From: Limnanthes douglasii subsp. nivea
Taxonomy: Eukaryota > Streptophyta > Magnoliopsida > Brassicales > Limnanthaceae
Reading direction: 5' to 3'
Assembly (NCBI GenBank): GCA_036936605.1
Contig: JAUPFV010000002.1
Location: 125,534,376 to 125,598,375 of the forward strand
DNA: 64,000 nt
Shown here piece after piece: positions 1 through 12,200 of the stretch. The position numbers and the translations under genes are program-made. Under the pieces are notes generated by a model. That model did no database searches. It saw only the letters and a list, made by a program, of their open reading frames with translations, and had not been told where the DNA came from. The first letter of the stretch is position 1; every line of letters begins with the position of its first letter.

Positions 1-47
1 TTTATATTATATATACGATAATTGAAATGAAACTGATTATAACTTAC

Positions 48-1594
48 ATCGTGCTCGGTGAAGGTAGCTAGGTGATCTGGAACACTGTCTCGAGCCTCTT
101 GGCTTTGTCGAAACTTTGGAGGCGCATGCCGGCACAAAGTAGGATGTGCGATACTATACCTCGGGTACTGATGAACTGAAAACGACTAGAAATGGTCGTA
201 AATCCACGTCTCCAACAAGCCCAAAAATCCAGAAATACCCGAAGTAACGTGTAGGCAACCTCTGCCTAGCTGGTAGTAGAGCTGCGCGAGTATCATCTGT
301 CCCCAGTTATACCTCCCTGAGCTGCTGTAATCGTCAATGAACTGTAGGTAGTCGAGGCTAATGTTGTTGCCCGACTTGTTGGCCAATATGGTACAGCCAA
401 AGAAGTGCAACAAGTAACCCCTGGTAGCTCGGCGAACATCTGCATCAATAACATTATCATCGTAATACTGATGAGTGCAGAATCTCCTCTTCAGCCATGC
501 AAGACGAACATGCCTCTTACCACCATCTTTGGTCTCCCTAATCTCCGCCTCAAGCTCTCTAGCGCTGCACCCAAGTAAGCGAGCGTATGCCGCAGTACGC
601 TCATCAGCAGTAGGGTACTCGTAGATCTCACAGATGACACCCACAACTGAGAGCCCTGTGATCATATGGACATCATCCAGGGTGACGGTCATCTCCCCGA
701 AAGAGAAATGGAACGTGTTCGTCTCGGGATGCCATCTCTCCAAAAATGCCTCAATCGGGTGGACATTTGTAGACCACTTACCCAAGGCGTCAACGATGGG
801 CCCGAAACGTGTGGCCATAACGTGCTCACGTACCCGTGTCTGGCGGATTTGTAAGTCTCAACCACGATGAGTATGATATATGGCGTAACAACGCAACTGT
901 ACCCGAGGCTGCATAAAAATATACAATATATATAAAGATATATGCAATCTAACATTTAAGATAAACCAATAACCAACAAGTTCAATATATATGCAGTATA
1001 ACAACTAAGATAAACCAATAACCAATAATTTAAATCACAGGTATAACATATAACATACACCTATAACGAATAAATCGAATAATAAATAAAACATATAAGA
1101 TAAACCAATAACGAATAAATATAATAACATATATTCTAACCTAAAGTAGTAAATTCTCTAAGAAATAAAATTTATAACACAAACCAACAACAAATCCAAT
1201 GCAGTAGACAGTGTTAAAACCAAACGGGTAATCAATCGAATGCAATAGACAATAAATAAACCTATAACTATAACACATACCAAATTTCCTCTAACAATAA
1301 TAGCTTTAAAATGTAAATTAAAACTAAAAAACTTACATCGCCTTTGAATACGCTATAAGCCTCATGCTCTTTGTAGGCATGGAATGTCGAGTAAAGGTCT
1401 ACCACGTGGCGGTTATATCTACGGAACCGCTGGTCCGTAGATAAGCAACGATGGACAGGGACATCGGCGACCTATAAGGTCCCTCTAACACGGCAGCGGA
1501 CGCTCCGAGACGTCTCACCACGTACAAGCTCCTCCGTCTCATGACCTGAATCTAGGTCTGTATCAGTAGCGGGAGAACGGGGGCGCGGAGGCAT
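48..1594 (-). pseudogene. Plant mobile domain (PMD / MAIN-like) gene, broken, runs off the left edge
   Basis: Seen: two exons on the minus strand. Exon 1 runs 1594 to 1337 (ATG, MPPRPRSPATDTD...), exon 2 from about 861 to 48. Both end in GAT followed by GTAAGT donors. Exon 2 carries the PMD signature: FGPIVDAL near the start, EAFLERWHPETNTFHF, then GEMTVTLDDVHMITGL, and a long helical tail. Two in-frame TAG codons break it: 1474-1472 in exon 1 and 188-186 in exon 2; beyond the second the frame stays open with recognisable PMD sequence (HQYPRYSIAHPTLCRH) to the donor at 47-46. Known: PMD proteins (PF10536) resemble MAIN of Arabidopsis and also occur inside Mutator and gypsy elements. Inferred: a recently disabled host gene or element-borne PMD gene; the rest lies outside the window. 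The exon 2 acceptor is not certain. Intron 1 (about 475 bp) is very AT-rich. Confidence 0.75.
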
Positions 1595-2150
1595 CCTACA
1601 CAAGACAAACAAACTACTTAGACAAATTGAAAATTAAAAACAATGGAAAAGGGATATAAAATTGTACTATAACACACGACATACTTCGAATTACACACAA
1701 GCGGAGAAAATGAAGCCGATTGGAGAATTCGGCAAATCCACGCATCGTTGATTTGGTAAATCCACGCATGTTCTTGTGTGGAAATACACTGGGCAGCAGA
1801 ACCCCCTGCTCGATCAAAACCCACCCAAATCGACCCCAAATCCGAAAGAAAACACATCTAAATGATCCTAATCTACTGATTAAACACATACATGCAGTTA
1901 TAATTATACAAGACAACTCCAAATACATAAAAATTCGATTTTTCTACCCGAAACTTAAACTCTAAATATCTCTAAAAAACCCATGGAAAATGAAAAAAAA
2001 ATTGCATCAACAAGTAGATAATGCTTACCTTAACAGCTTCCTGGGGTTGGATTTGAAAAAAAATCGCTTAAAAAAACGAGGGTTTTAGGAGGCTAGAGAG
2101 AGTTAGGGTTTGGAAGAGGAGAAAGAGGAACAAATTTTGGGTTCTTGGTA

Positions 2151-2157
2151 TTTATAT
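2151..2157 (-). promoter_or_regulatory. Possible TATA box of the PMD gene
   Basis: Minus strand reads ATATAAATACC here, about 560 bp upstream of the exon 1 ATG. Below it lies purine/pyrimidine-rich leader-like DNA. Position fits a promoter with a long 5' leader or a leader intron; not proven. Confidence 0.3.
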
Positions 2158-2185
2158 GAATGACATTTTTGTAAATAATGGGGGT

Positions 2186-2232
2186 CTCGTTATAGCCAAA
2201 CCGAATCTCACTATAACCGAATCTCGTTATAG
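2186..2232. repeat. Short tandem motif (ACCGAATCTCRYTATA)
   Basis: CTCGTTATAG / CCGAATCTCACTATAA / CCGAATCTCGTTATAG occur back to back, three near-copies of a 16 bp unit, just upstream of the PMD promoter region. May be a terminal or sub-terminal repeat of a DNA transposon or a promoter element. Confidence 0.45.
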
Positions 2233-3325
2233 AAAAAACGGGTCTTATTTTAGCTTATCCCATCGTATTTAGTAATTTTCACATAATGTATAAGATTCGT
2301 CATAAATTAATATCAGATCCTCGTCTTAACCAGTAAATTAAAATTTAATAGATAAGTTACGATTTTTATTTTGATATTTATTCTAAATGATGAAAGTTAT
2401 ATGTTAGAAGTTTTTTATTTATTATTTTGATCCATATCTTAAATCATTAATTTTAATATAGTACTACTAATGATCTAGAATAAACATCTTACCTTACATG
2501 TCACGAGAAGCGTACTTTTTAAATGAACTTTTTAATCATTGGATTTGGCCTACTTTTATATATATTATAGTATATATTTACTTTTTAAATGAACTTTTGA
2601 GTCATTGGATTTGGCCTACATAAAATACAATCTTAACATATTGGAAAAAGGTATTTCTTATAAATTATTAATACTTTTTTTGAGTTATTGTTACATACGA
2701 TGTATGTATTTAAATTTTTGATAAAATTAAATTATTGACTAATTCCAGCTAAGATAATCGTATATAGCACACCGCTCAGCTCAGCCATCTTTGACATTTC
2801 TAGGTTATTGAAACCAACTTTGAAGGTGGTACTAGAAAAAGAAAAACACCCAATTGTTGGGTCTATGCTATATGATTTACAATTATTTTCATTACCCATA
2901 TATTTGGAATTCTTCAACGATATACGCCATTTGTTTAACATTTTTTAAACTCATTGTTTCTGAATTTGTGTTCTAATCGTGCTGACTTACAATGAAAAAC
3001 TATATAATAGGTATAACTAGATAAACCCTGCGCATGGTCTATCATTATAAAATTTAGAATTTAGAATTTATGTAAAATTTAATATTTTACCGAAAAAAAG
3101 TTCTTCGTCTTCGTACAGGGTTTTCAGGTATTTGTATGAATTCAGTCTTAAAAGATAAATTGTTTGACTTTGAGAAGGGAACATAAAAATTGTTTCTCCG
3201 ATATTTCAACCAAGTATTTTCATGTAAAGTGTTGGAGTAAACAAATTTTATAATCGTTTTCTTGATTTGGCAAAAGACTCAAAACATTAAAAAGTAGTTT
3301 ATATTAAATTTAAACTATCCACAGA
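2233..3325. other. AT-rich intergenic DNA
   Basis: Apart from the 39 bp duplication I see no gene, RNA or element. The open frames here are short and have no recognisable protein features. Confidence 0.6.
2515..2619. repeat. 39 bp direct duplication
   Basis: CTTTTTAAATGAACTTTT ... CATTGGATTTGGCCTAC occurs at 2515-2553 and 2581-2619 with two or three mismatches, 66 bp apart. No coding context. Confidence 0.7.
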
Positions 3326-3475
3326 TGAAGGTGGAATTAATTCGATTTGAAATATTATTTTAAAAAGTTAAAATAATGTATATATATCTCGAAGATTTTA
3401 GCAACATAAAAAAATTGGGGTATAAAATGTATGAATATGTTTGTATTCATTGATTTTACACGCTTAATAATATTA
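3326..3475 (+). repeat. E5 5' LTR (internally deleted)
   Basis: Aligns by eye to both ends of 11821-12200: the start (TGAAGGTGGAATTAATTCG versus TGATAGGGTGGGAACTAATCC), the shared GAAGATTTTAGCAA segment and the end AATAATATTA. The central ~220 bp present in the 3' copy are missing. Confidence 0.6.
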
Positions 3476-3486
3476 GGAGCGATTAG

Positions 3487-3504
3487 TGGTGACCACAGTG
3501 GGAG
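3487..3504 (+). other. E5 primer binding site (tRNA-Arg type)
   Basis: TGGTGACCACAGTGGGAG differs at one base from the site in E1 and E2 and lies just inside the 5' LTR. Confidence 0.65.
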
Positions 3505-4319
3505 GTACGTTTGGTACCTAGATATCAGATCTGAAACAGAAAAAAGTCGTTGAAAATACAGATTTGAATTAGAGCGAGATATAGATTCCAAAGTACAAGT
3601 AGATCCAGTGCTGTTTGTAGAATGAGAAGTAGTAGACACAGGTCATATGCGAATGAAAGCGCAAACTGAATCACAGTTGAAAGAGCGATGAAGTCAGTTA
3701 GCCCTGGAAGATCTAAGAAATCAGTTATGGGAACAAATAGCTGAGTTAAACGATCAGCTAGTTCATAAAAGACAATTTATTTTGTTTCAACCATGAAAAG
3801 TTTGATACAAAATTCAGAGAGTTAACGATGGTAGAAATTCAGTTGTATGCACTGATGATACCCAATGTGAAATTCTTAGAGACAAAGAAAATTTTCAGAA
3901 AGTTCAATTCCAAATGAATCATGACTATCATTCTTCAAGGAGGGAAAATAAATAAAAACATAGGTATGCCTCATTAGAATCTAGTAATTCACCTATTTCA
4001 GATTTTAATGGTTATTCTCAAACACCAGAAAAAGCTGATGGTTATATGAAAAATGAGGGATTCTAATAGTAAGCACTATTCGAAGAGGCAGGCTAGTTGA
4101 GACCAATGATACTTAGGGGAAAAATAAGTATAAGAAACAAAGTGAGCCTCGAAATATGTTCGAAAACATAAAATTTGAATACAAGGTTACTGACTAGTTT
4201 ACGAACCCTTCGGCGCAAGAACTTTATGTGATTACGGATGATAGTATAAGTGGAAGTCAGTATAGTCAATGAATGGATTAAATGACACCCCCCTCTGTCT
4301 ATCTAGGTCCGATCTATTG

Positions 4320-4625
4320 CGCTTCTGAAGTGTTTGGATTCCCAGGCCAAGCGACTCAAGACCATAATGATGGTTGTTGCTAAACTAACTGCACTACGTC
4401 TTAAAGATTTTCCATCTACAAATCACAAAGGATTTGAGATAAACCAAACAACTCGAGTATTCCATCTTCTTAACAAGAATGGAGATATCAGGATTAACAT
4501 TGAAGAACTGATGGATGTGATTGAATAGTTGGGTGCCCCATGGGAAGATGCCCAAGAAATAATACAACTCATATCGATGGATCTTTGAATTTCGAATAAT
4601 TTGATATGTTTCAAGACAGGTAAAC
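4320..4625 (+). pseudogene. Fragment of a host EF-hand calcium-binding protein gene
   Basis: Plus strand reads SQAKRLKTIMMVVAKLTALR, then TTRVFHLLNKNGDIRINIEE-LMDVIE, a stop where Gln/Glu is expected, LGAPWEDAQEIIQLIS, and in the next frame GSLNFE-stop-FDMFQD directly before a GTAAAC splice-donor-like site. This is the layout of two adjacent EF-hands of a plant calmodulin-like protein (loop NKNGDIRINIEE with D1 to N and G6 to I; a second loop DGSLxxxEF). It sits where E5 should have its Gag core. Inferred: an exon plus the start of its intron was captured or inserted; the MITE downstream lies in what would be the intron. The exact parent gene is not identified. Confidence 0.6.
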
Positions 4626-4640
4626 AACAATTATTTAATA

Positions 4641-4858
4641 CTCCCTCCATCCCAGAATACATGTCGTTTTAAGCTTGTACACAAATATTAAGGAAGACAA
4701 TAATTATTTCTCTTTTTCATATAAATCACATAAAGAAAGTGATCTAATTGGTTGAACATAATAAATAATATCAAATTTTACATAAATATGCGAAAACGAA
4801 AAATTTTGTGGGATAAAAATTATTTCCTACAATGACATATATTTTGGGACAGAGAGAG
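4641..4858. mobile_element. Stowaway-type MITE
   Basis: About 218 bp, flanked by TA on both sides. Terminal inverted repeats: left CTCCCTCCATCCCAGAATA, right (reverse complement) CTCTCTCTGTCCCAAAATA, continuing with further matching bases. CTCCCTCCRTCCC is the hallmark of Stowaway (Tc1/mariner) MITEs. Confidence 0.88.
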
Positions 4859-6108
4859 TATATTTCAGGATCATGAAGACAACAATATGAGAGTAAAAGA
4901 AAGCACGACTCAATTGAGACAATCTGAGTGTCTCAATTGATGGTTTCGGTTTATCAACAATTGTATGCTCCAAGTTATCAACAATAACATACTCAGGCAG
5001 TACAGTAGGATCCAAGGTCCAACCAATAGATTTGACGAGAGCATTATGCGGAGTTGACAAAAAGCTTTATGATAATCTTTAAAGGAGCTCAAAACCATGT
5101 TCAATTTCGAAAGCCTCCACATTTCAAAAAACCTAGAGAGGAAATTAATACGAGATTTTGTAAATACCATGATGATATTGGGCATGATACAACAGATTGT
5201 ATAGCTTTGCGCAAGGAAATTCAGATATTTATTGAATATGAGAATTAACAACCTCTGTTACGAAACAGTTAGGGTTCCAACAAGTTTCAAATGTAAATCA
5301 TCAAGCAAGATAAACAATGAATGTAACATCCAAGAAAGAAAATACGATGGTAATAATTGGTCCCACTAATGGTTTTGATGAATCTACAGAGTACCTTGAT
5401 CCAAATCCATTTTGAAAGACTGTGTTGGTAGTTAATGAGCTGAGGCCGCTGAGTATGGTTAAGAGTTTGTGTGAGCATTTTGAGTCGTTAGCCATTTTTG
5501 GAGGTGATATGATGGCTAGAAAAAAGCATATTGTGACTTTAACGACAAAGTTGGTTGGTAGAACTTCAACTCATCTTTATGGGAAAATTTCTTTACCTTT
5601 CATTTTGTTTGATGATCATGATTTGAAGGATGTTGCCGGACCTCATAAAAATACGGTTGCAATTGGAGCAGAAATAACAAGAAGTGAAATTTGAAGAATA
5701 CTCATCGATATCAGTAGTTTATATAATGCTTTATTTATGTCAACTTATGAAAAGATGTTGGATCCCATCGTAATTCTTTGGTCAGAACGAACAATAGTTG
5801 GTTTCACTGGTGTAACATCCAATATTATTAGGGAATTTGAAGGGACAGTCTTGTTAGGACGAGGAACATATAAAAATAAAGTGAGGTTACTATTTGTGGT
5901 GGTGGATAACCCAATGACTTATAATGCCATTTTCAGAAGATCATAGTTGTCAAGAATGCATGCCATTACCTCTATAATCCATCAATGTTTAAAATATGTG
6001 GCTGTAGATCGTGTGAGAATGGTTTGGAGTAGCCAAAAAGTGTCTACAAAATGTTATGCTACAACTTTACATATTAAACATATCATAAGTGTGAAAGGAA
6101 TGAGAGAA

Positions 6109-6117
6109 TAACAATTA
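6109..6117 (+). promoter_or_regulatory. Putative recoding stop at E5 protease/RT boundary (TAA CAA TTA)
   Basis: The protease frame (SSQK...CYATTL...) ends at TAA 6109-6111 followed by CAATTA, then stays open for 48 codons with sequence matching E1 (QLDG..., GDPRETP versus QFEG..., DDPRETP). The stop lies at the same alignment position as TAG in E1 and E3. CAR-YYA after a stop is the known type I readthrough context. Confidence 0.6.
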
Positions 6118-9100
6118 GATGGGTCTGTCTCGAATTTGGAAAATGTGGGTGACCCAAGGGAGACCCCTAGATCCCTGATAACTGATAAAACATATAAATA
6201 TACATATTTCATGATGGATAAATTTAAACATATGAACTTTGTTATCATCATTAAATGAGAAAACGATTGCTAGATTTTATGTCAAAAAATTTAAGTAGGT
6301 TTGCTTGGATTACTGGAATATAGTTGGATTTCTATCTACTCTAATTTGTCACAACTTAGTTGTAAATCCGAACATGAGACCGATCATCCAGAAACAAAAG
6401 CTTCTTATGATGAGAAATCAGAGGCGATAATGGTTTGGTAGATCGATTATTAAAATTTGGTCATATTAGAGAGGCTCAATATTCGACGTGGATAACGAAT
6501 CCGGTGCTTGTGATAAAAAAGAATGGCAAATGAAATATGTGTGTATGCTTCAATGATTTAAAACGAGTATGTCCAAAGGATAATTTCTTTGTTCTGAGAT
6601 AGATCAACTGTTCGATTCGACATCGGTTAATAAGCTTCTCTCATTTATGGATTCTTTTACTGTGTATATCCAGATCTAGATGAATCTGAAGGATCAAGAA
6701 AGTACAATGTTTATTACCGATAGAGGATTACATTATTATAGAGTGATGTCTTTTGGTCTAAAAAAGGCGGAGGATACTTACCAAAAGTTGGTAAACAAAG
6801 ATTTTTCCACTGAGATATGAAGGAATATGGAGGTATATATCGAGTATATGTTGGTAAAAAATGCCAAAGATGATATCGTTTCTAAAATTTGGAAGAAAAT
6901 TTCAACAATTTGAGTCATTCATTTGAAATTAAATCTTGAGAGGTGTACGTTTGGCATGCGTTCAGGGAAATTGTTGGGCTATATAATAAGTGAGGGGGCA
7001 AATATGCGTTCGGATAAGGTACAAAATTTAACAGGAAAAGTGGCAAATATGAAGAGGTTTATTTCCAGATCTTCGGATAAGTGCACCATATTTTTCCAAG
7101 TATTAAGTCAAACTAACCAATTTCGTCAGACACTGGAATATGATGAAGTGTTTGTTAGAATCAAATAATATTTGTCTTCTCCAGAGATTTTGACCAAACC
7201 GATTTTATGTGAAAATTTGTTTCTTTATATTGCACTCTCGGATTTTGCAGTAAGCCCAGTTTTGGTAAGGGAAGTTGATGGTTATCTGTGACTAGTGTAT
7301 TATGCGAGTACAATATTTTTAGGCTATGAGAATAGGTATTTGAAATTAGAAAGATTGGCGTGAGCCTTAGTCATAGCTGCTCGAAAAATGCGCCCTTATT
7401 TTCAAGCTTAGTCAATCATAGTTCAAACTTCATTCTCAGTAAACAATGTTTTACAAAATCCAGATGTTTCAGGAGGAATGAAAAAATGGTATGTGGAATT
7501 GGGAGACTATGATATTGATTTTACGGAAAGGACACTGCTCAAGCTCTAGCTAATTTTCTAGTTGAATTCCATTTGAAGAGGCCATATTCTAAAAAGGTAG
7601 GAAACGAAATAGAGGAACTGAGAGAGGAATGGTTGCTTCAAACTAATAAGGGATCGAGTATTTTTGGTTCAGAAGCATGAGTCCAATTATAAGCTCCGAC
7701 GGGTGAGGCTATATACCAAGCAGTATGATTCAGTTTTAGAGCGTCGAACAATGAGGCATAATATGAAGCAACTTTAACTGGGTTACGACTTACAAAAAAA
7801 TTTGGGCCTAAAAGAGTATTCTTGGAAAGTGATTCACAAATCTTGGTAAATCATGCATCTGGATTTTTCGAGGCAAGAAAGGACCAGCTTATAAGATATT
7901 TGAAGGTGTTAAGATCATTGACTGTAATGTTTGATAATGTTAAGTTTGAACATATTGATAGAGGTCAAAGGTCTATTGTTAATTCTTTGGAAACTGTTGC
8001 ATATTCCGAGGGGTATTAACGGATTTTGGCATAAAAACCCCGTCTATAGTGACGAAATCCGAATAATGTTAGTATTCTGAGGAGTTTTTCATGTTTCCAA
8101 AGCAAAAAGAACAATATTAGAGTATGACTTGAAATTATTTTCAGTTAAGGGAAAGTTACCAGTTGACAAGAATTTGGCTAAAACTTTGAGGTTTAAAGCA
8201 CACGGGTTTATAGTTCTTGGAGGTGCTTAATACAAAAATCTTTAAGTTGACAGTTGATATGCTTCCTTGGATATAATGAGTCTCAAATGGTTTTTTCTGA
8301 GTTGCATGACGGGGAGGCTTTTTCTCATTGTGGGTTTAAAACTTTATCGAGGAGAATACTTTTGGCGGGATATCATTGGCCAACTATCATGATCGATACT
8401 AAATATTTGGTTTGAAGGTGTGATACTTGTCAAAGATTTTCTAATAAGATACACATATCAACAATATCTCTTGCCTCTATTGTCGAGGCACTTCCATTTG
8501 ATAGATAAGGGTTAGATTTGGTTGGTTATCTGCCGATGACCTCCGGGGAAACGTTAGATCATTATTGTTGCAGTTGATTATTTTTCAAAATAGATAGAAG
8601 CTGAACCTTTGTTTGGAACAAAAGCCAATGATTTTATTAGGTTTATTTTGTTTAATATTTTTTTGTAGGTTCAGAGTTCCGCGAAAAATTCCACAATTCA
8701 ATAAAAAAGAAATAAAGGATTTTTGTTCTTTAAGGGGAATTAAGAAGTATTTTTCAGCATATTTTCACCCTAAAAAAAAGACAAGTAGAAGTCATTAATA
8801 GAACCATTCTAGATGGTCTAAAAAATAATTTAGAGGTAGGAGCAAGAAAGTGACCAAGTTATCTTTAAGAGGTACTATGGGCTTACAAAATGACGTCCAT
8901 AATGACAACTCATGATCACCATTTGCTTTGGTGTACGTGATGAATGTTGTGAGCCCAAAATAATATAATCTTTCATTTTATAGACTATTTAATTACTCTA
9001 AGGAGGGTAGTGATGAAGTAAGAAGAGAATAAATATTTGATTGAGGAAAAAAAAACTAAAGCGCGCCTGAATTTACTCTGTTACCAAACATTTATGAGAA

Positions 9101-9312
9101 GATGCATCTAAATTCTGAAAGAAAGAGTTTAAAGTGGGTGATAAAGTTCTAATAAAGGTTTTCTTTCATACGCAAGTTGAGTCCAAATGGGGAAGGACAG
9201 TATTCATTATGTGAAAAAGTTAAACCTGGGACATATCATTTGCAAGATGGTGAATATAGACCTCTCCAACATCCTTGGAACATAGATTATTTACATTTAT
9301 ATGGGAGTAATG
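6118..9312 (+). pseudogene. E5 pol relic (RT, RNase H, integrase)
   Basis: RT: NPVLVIKKNGK near 6500, LLSFMDSFT, MSFGLKKAEDTYQKLVNK at 6750-6800, EVYIEYMLVK where the YIDD box is expected (lost), LKLNLERCTFGMRSGKLLGY at 6925-6985. RNase H: YYASTIFLGYENRYLKLERL near 7300 and DSQILVNHASGFFEARKDQL at 7825-7885. Integrase: HDGEAFSHCGFKTLSRRILLAGY at 8305-8370 with intact zinc ligand spacing to RCDTCQRF near 8417-8440, and a decayed DDE core to about 8990. Ends with LQDGEYRPLQHPWNIDYLHLYG, the Tat-type C-terminus without a chromodomain. Many frameshifts and stops; non-functional. Confidence 0.75.
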
Positions 9313-9365
9313 TTGTAAGTGTAGGTTAAAAAATTATCTTGGTTATCATTTTATGGACCAAGTAC

Positions 9366-9411
9366 ATACTCTTTCCTTTCGTGGTGACATGTGAAGGTTT
9401 TAATAAGGTAC
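9366..9411 (+). other. E5 post-pol hairpin motif
   Basis: CATACTCTTTCCTTTC ... GTGAAGGTTTTAATAAGG. Stem CCTT (9375-9378) pairs with AAGG (9394-9397). The same block follows pol in E1, E2 and E3 with matching base-pair changes. Confidence 0.55.
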
Positions 9412-9599
9412 CTACATAGCTGACATGATGAATATAATTATTTCTTACTATATATCATTATTTTAAAGTGTCTGAAAGTATAAAGATGTTGAGTTCTCTT
9501 TTAGAAACTCCATGAGTTACTATCCGAGGAGTTTTTATTCTTTGCGTTTTCATCTTCCAAAGATTTAGAACTTTCATTTTTAGATTCTTAAAATTCAAA

Positions 9600-11720
9600 G
9601 TCACCGGGTTCATCTAGAGTAGCTTTGAAAATATGTTCAGGACGTTGAACATATATTTGTAGTCTTTCAAGTTAAGCTTCAGAAACCTCCTGTGAAGATC
9701 GGGAATTAAAGAAACTTTGGGTACCACATCAGAGGCCTTGTCTTTTTTTACCTTTTATTTTGAATATCTTTAGTTCCTCATTAACTTTAATTTTGGATTC
9801 TTCACTTTCTTGGTACAACGTGTTAAGTGCGTTGTAGTTTGTGTGCTCATCTTGCATCTCTACTTTGTGTTTCACTAACATTTCCCTCTATTCATGTATT
9901 AGGATATTGTGGAATTCATATTTATCTGCTTGTATGACATATAATTGACCAACAATCATTCATTAAGAGATTCGGCCCATTTTTTGTTAGCAGCAACTTA
10001 TCTTCAAAGTCAAATGACCTCCCGAACAACCGTTTTGTATTATTCACGAACTGATTTGGCTTCCTCGATAAAATTATTTGTATATATTTCAATTTGTTTG
10101 GTATTTCTTTCAAGAGTAGCTATGGGACAAACCATGTTATGAAGGATGAGAGAAAGTTCATCTGGAAGGTGCAGTAAAATAGTTGGTTCTTGAGACGTGG
10201 ATGGTTCTAGATTATTAACAGATAAATCTGGCGAGTGATATTCTGGGGGATTATTTTTACTTTATCAGGGTTTTTTTGCAGGGTTTTCATCTTGATCAAA
10301 ATGCGGTTCAGGTTCAGAGAAGTGGTTATATTCGTTTTCTCTTTTGTATTTTACACATTACGGTTTGGAATTAGGAGAGGAAATGATTACAACTTATTCG
10401 GGAAGACGATATTTTGAATTTTTAATATTGTAAGACCTCTTCTTCTTTGAACCAACTATTTTCTTCCTCTTGGAATTCTCAGGAGTAGTGGTTTCAACTT
10501 GGAAGGTGGTTGTTTTGTCGGTTTTTTCCTTACCTTTCTTCTTTATTTTATGACTAGTTTTTGTTTCCGTGTGTTGCATATGGACGGCTCCCCTAAAGTT
10601 TTCACTTTTACTTTGTGACTAGGAGATCTGTTCTTAGCAGGGAGAACCACTCAGGCGTCTGGCACGGGTAGCCGCTTCACAACATCGGAGGGGCGGGGGG
10701 GGGGGGGGGGGAGTCCATTAGCTCTTCAGGAGATAAGACAGTTTCAGAGATACTCGACAAGTTTCTTTGGACTAAGTTTAAGAGATCAAAGAATTAATGA
10801 AATTCATTAGACATTTTTCATTATCCCATTGGCTTAATTGTGAAAAAGTGTGCTCGGTAGCTGGAAGATGTTCTTGAAAACACTTGGTGATTTCTGCATC
10901 GAATATTTGAGTTAGTTGGATAATGATAAAGTTATAAGATCTTACTTGTACTCTGAAATTTGAGGGAGACTCTTTGAGGGTTTTCTTTGGAAATTTATTT
11001 CCCATTTTCCCAGAGCCCACTAAGGAAGAAGAAATTTTGCTTCCACATTTTGTCTGTCTCAAAAAGGCCATCGACTATTTTAGAGGCGTTCCCTAGAATG
11101 ATGTAATAGAATGCTAGACATAGGGTTTTCGACACAACCGTCTTCGTAATGAATTGTTACATCCGAAGTTTGAATATAGATATTCTTGAGGCCATGATAA
11201 ATGAGAGAAAACTAAACCAAATGTCAGGGCTGGCTTGACTGGGCATAAGTTAATCAATTAAAAGTATTCAATAATTATGGGATCTAATGGGAACTGAAGG
11301 CCCCGATTTAGAATCTCTCGGTATACCACAAGCTCTTCCAGTCCAGAAGAAATTAAAATTTTCTTTTTTCCTTTAGTAGATGAATGCTAATTGATTCTGG
11401 AATTCCCCATTGTTTTTAGAGTTTGAGCGCTTCAGATTCAGAAAAATATTTATATTGAAATTTATGATGAGCAATTAGATATTCACGTAAAATTGACTTT
11501 AAACTCTCTTTATGTACAGTAGTATCTCAGAGAGAGCGGGAGTAATTTCTTTGGCCTTTTTATTTTTAGTTTTATGCCTTTTCTTTGAGGGCTTATTGGG
11601 ATTTTCGACTTGAGTTGTGTCAATCGAGGATTTTACTTCTTCAGTATTACCAACTGTTTTGTTTCAACCATCAACTTTTGATTCGTGGCTTTGAGTCTAT
11701 TCGGTAGACTCATGCTCCAC
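9600..11720 (-). pseudogene. E5 antisense-gene relic
   Basis: Opposite strand to pol, between pol and the 3' LTR. At 11264-11325 the DNA aligns with the E1/E2 stretch coding the start of the Transposase_28-like region (LRFPLDPEIVRYF), and 10778-11071 and 10394-10579 still encode lysine-rich and hydrophilic pieces. The rest is too decayed to align by eye. Supports that the antisense gene was already present in this old element. Confidence 0.5.
10695..10711 (+). repeat. G17 homopolymer
   Basis: A run of 17 G after GGGGC; could be real or a sequencing/assembly length error. On RNA or single strands it could form a quadruplex. Confidence 0.8.
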
Positions 11721-11820
11721 TTAGTTGATACAGCCAAAATGCCTCATTTGAGGCGCGTTCATCCGAATGGACATTAAATCTAGTCCTCTCTCAGATTTTT
11801 TTGCAAGGAGTAAAGGGTAT

Positions 11821-12200
11821 TGATAGGGTGGGAACTAATCCAATCTAAAATGTTATTCTAAAAGGGTAAAATGTTGTATATTTAATGTATAGAGAAGATT
11901 TTAGCAAAATAGAAACTTGGAGGGTATAAGGCGCAATATTTAATAAACATGTTTGTACTTAGTATAATAGTGGGGTAGATTATCCAATGAGATAATGCAT
12001 GTCTTTTACATGGAACTTATCACTCTATAAATAGGTGAATATTTTCTTAGGAAATGATATACAATTATTACTTTTGACTTTAACTTTTGACAACTTCTCT
12101 TTCTGGAATATTCTTTACAATTTCTCTCTTTAACAATATGATTAATCTCTATAAGAATATTTTTAGATCATTTATTATTTTTACACCATCAATAATATTA
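11821..12200 (+). repeat. E5 3' LTR
   Basis: Begins TGATAGGGTGGG after the purine run CAAGGAGTAAAGGGTAT and ends near AATAATATTA. Contains CTATAAATAGG (TATA box) at about 12033. Homology to 3326-3475 defines it. Confidence 0.65.

Larger units (their letters stand above)
3640..6108 (+). pseudogene. E5 gag-protease relic
   Basis: Virus-like Gag and aspartic protease of the element. The Gag knuckle is visible at 5147-5195 as FCKYHDDIGHDTTDCIALR, matching FCQYHNDIGHTTDDCIAL in E1. The protease part (5425-6108) shows SLCEHFESLAIFGGDMM, then the active-site region where DTGSSAN of E1 has become DISSLYN (5707-5727), so catalysis is lost, and VDNPMTYNAIFRRS with TAG for Trp at 5944-5946. The normal Retrotrans_gag core (present in E1 at about 29.75-30.2 kb) is missing and 4.27-4.87 kb holds foreign DNA. 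Confident as a relic; boundaries approximate. Confidence 0.7.
3326..12200 (+). mobile_element. E5: old, heavily mutated Tat-type Ty3/gypsy element
   Basis: Diverged LTR copies flank a gag-pro-RT-RNaseH-IN series on the plus strand followed by an antisense coding relic, the same plan as the younger E1 element. The 5' LTR (3326-3475) has lost its middle; the 3' LTR (11821-12200) is fuller. A PBS-like site lies at 3487-3504 and a purine run (11803-11820) precedes the 3' LTR. Dozens of stops and indels are present. I could not find a target-site duplication. The gag core appears replaced by an EF-hand gene fragment plus MITE. Confidence 0.8.
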
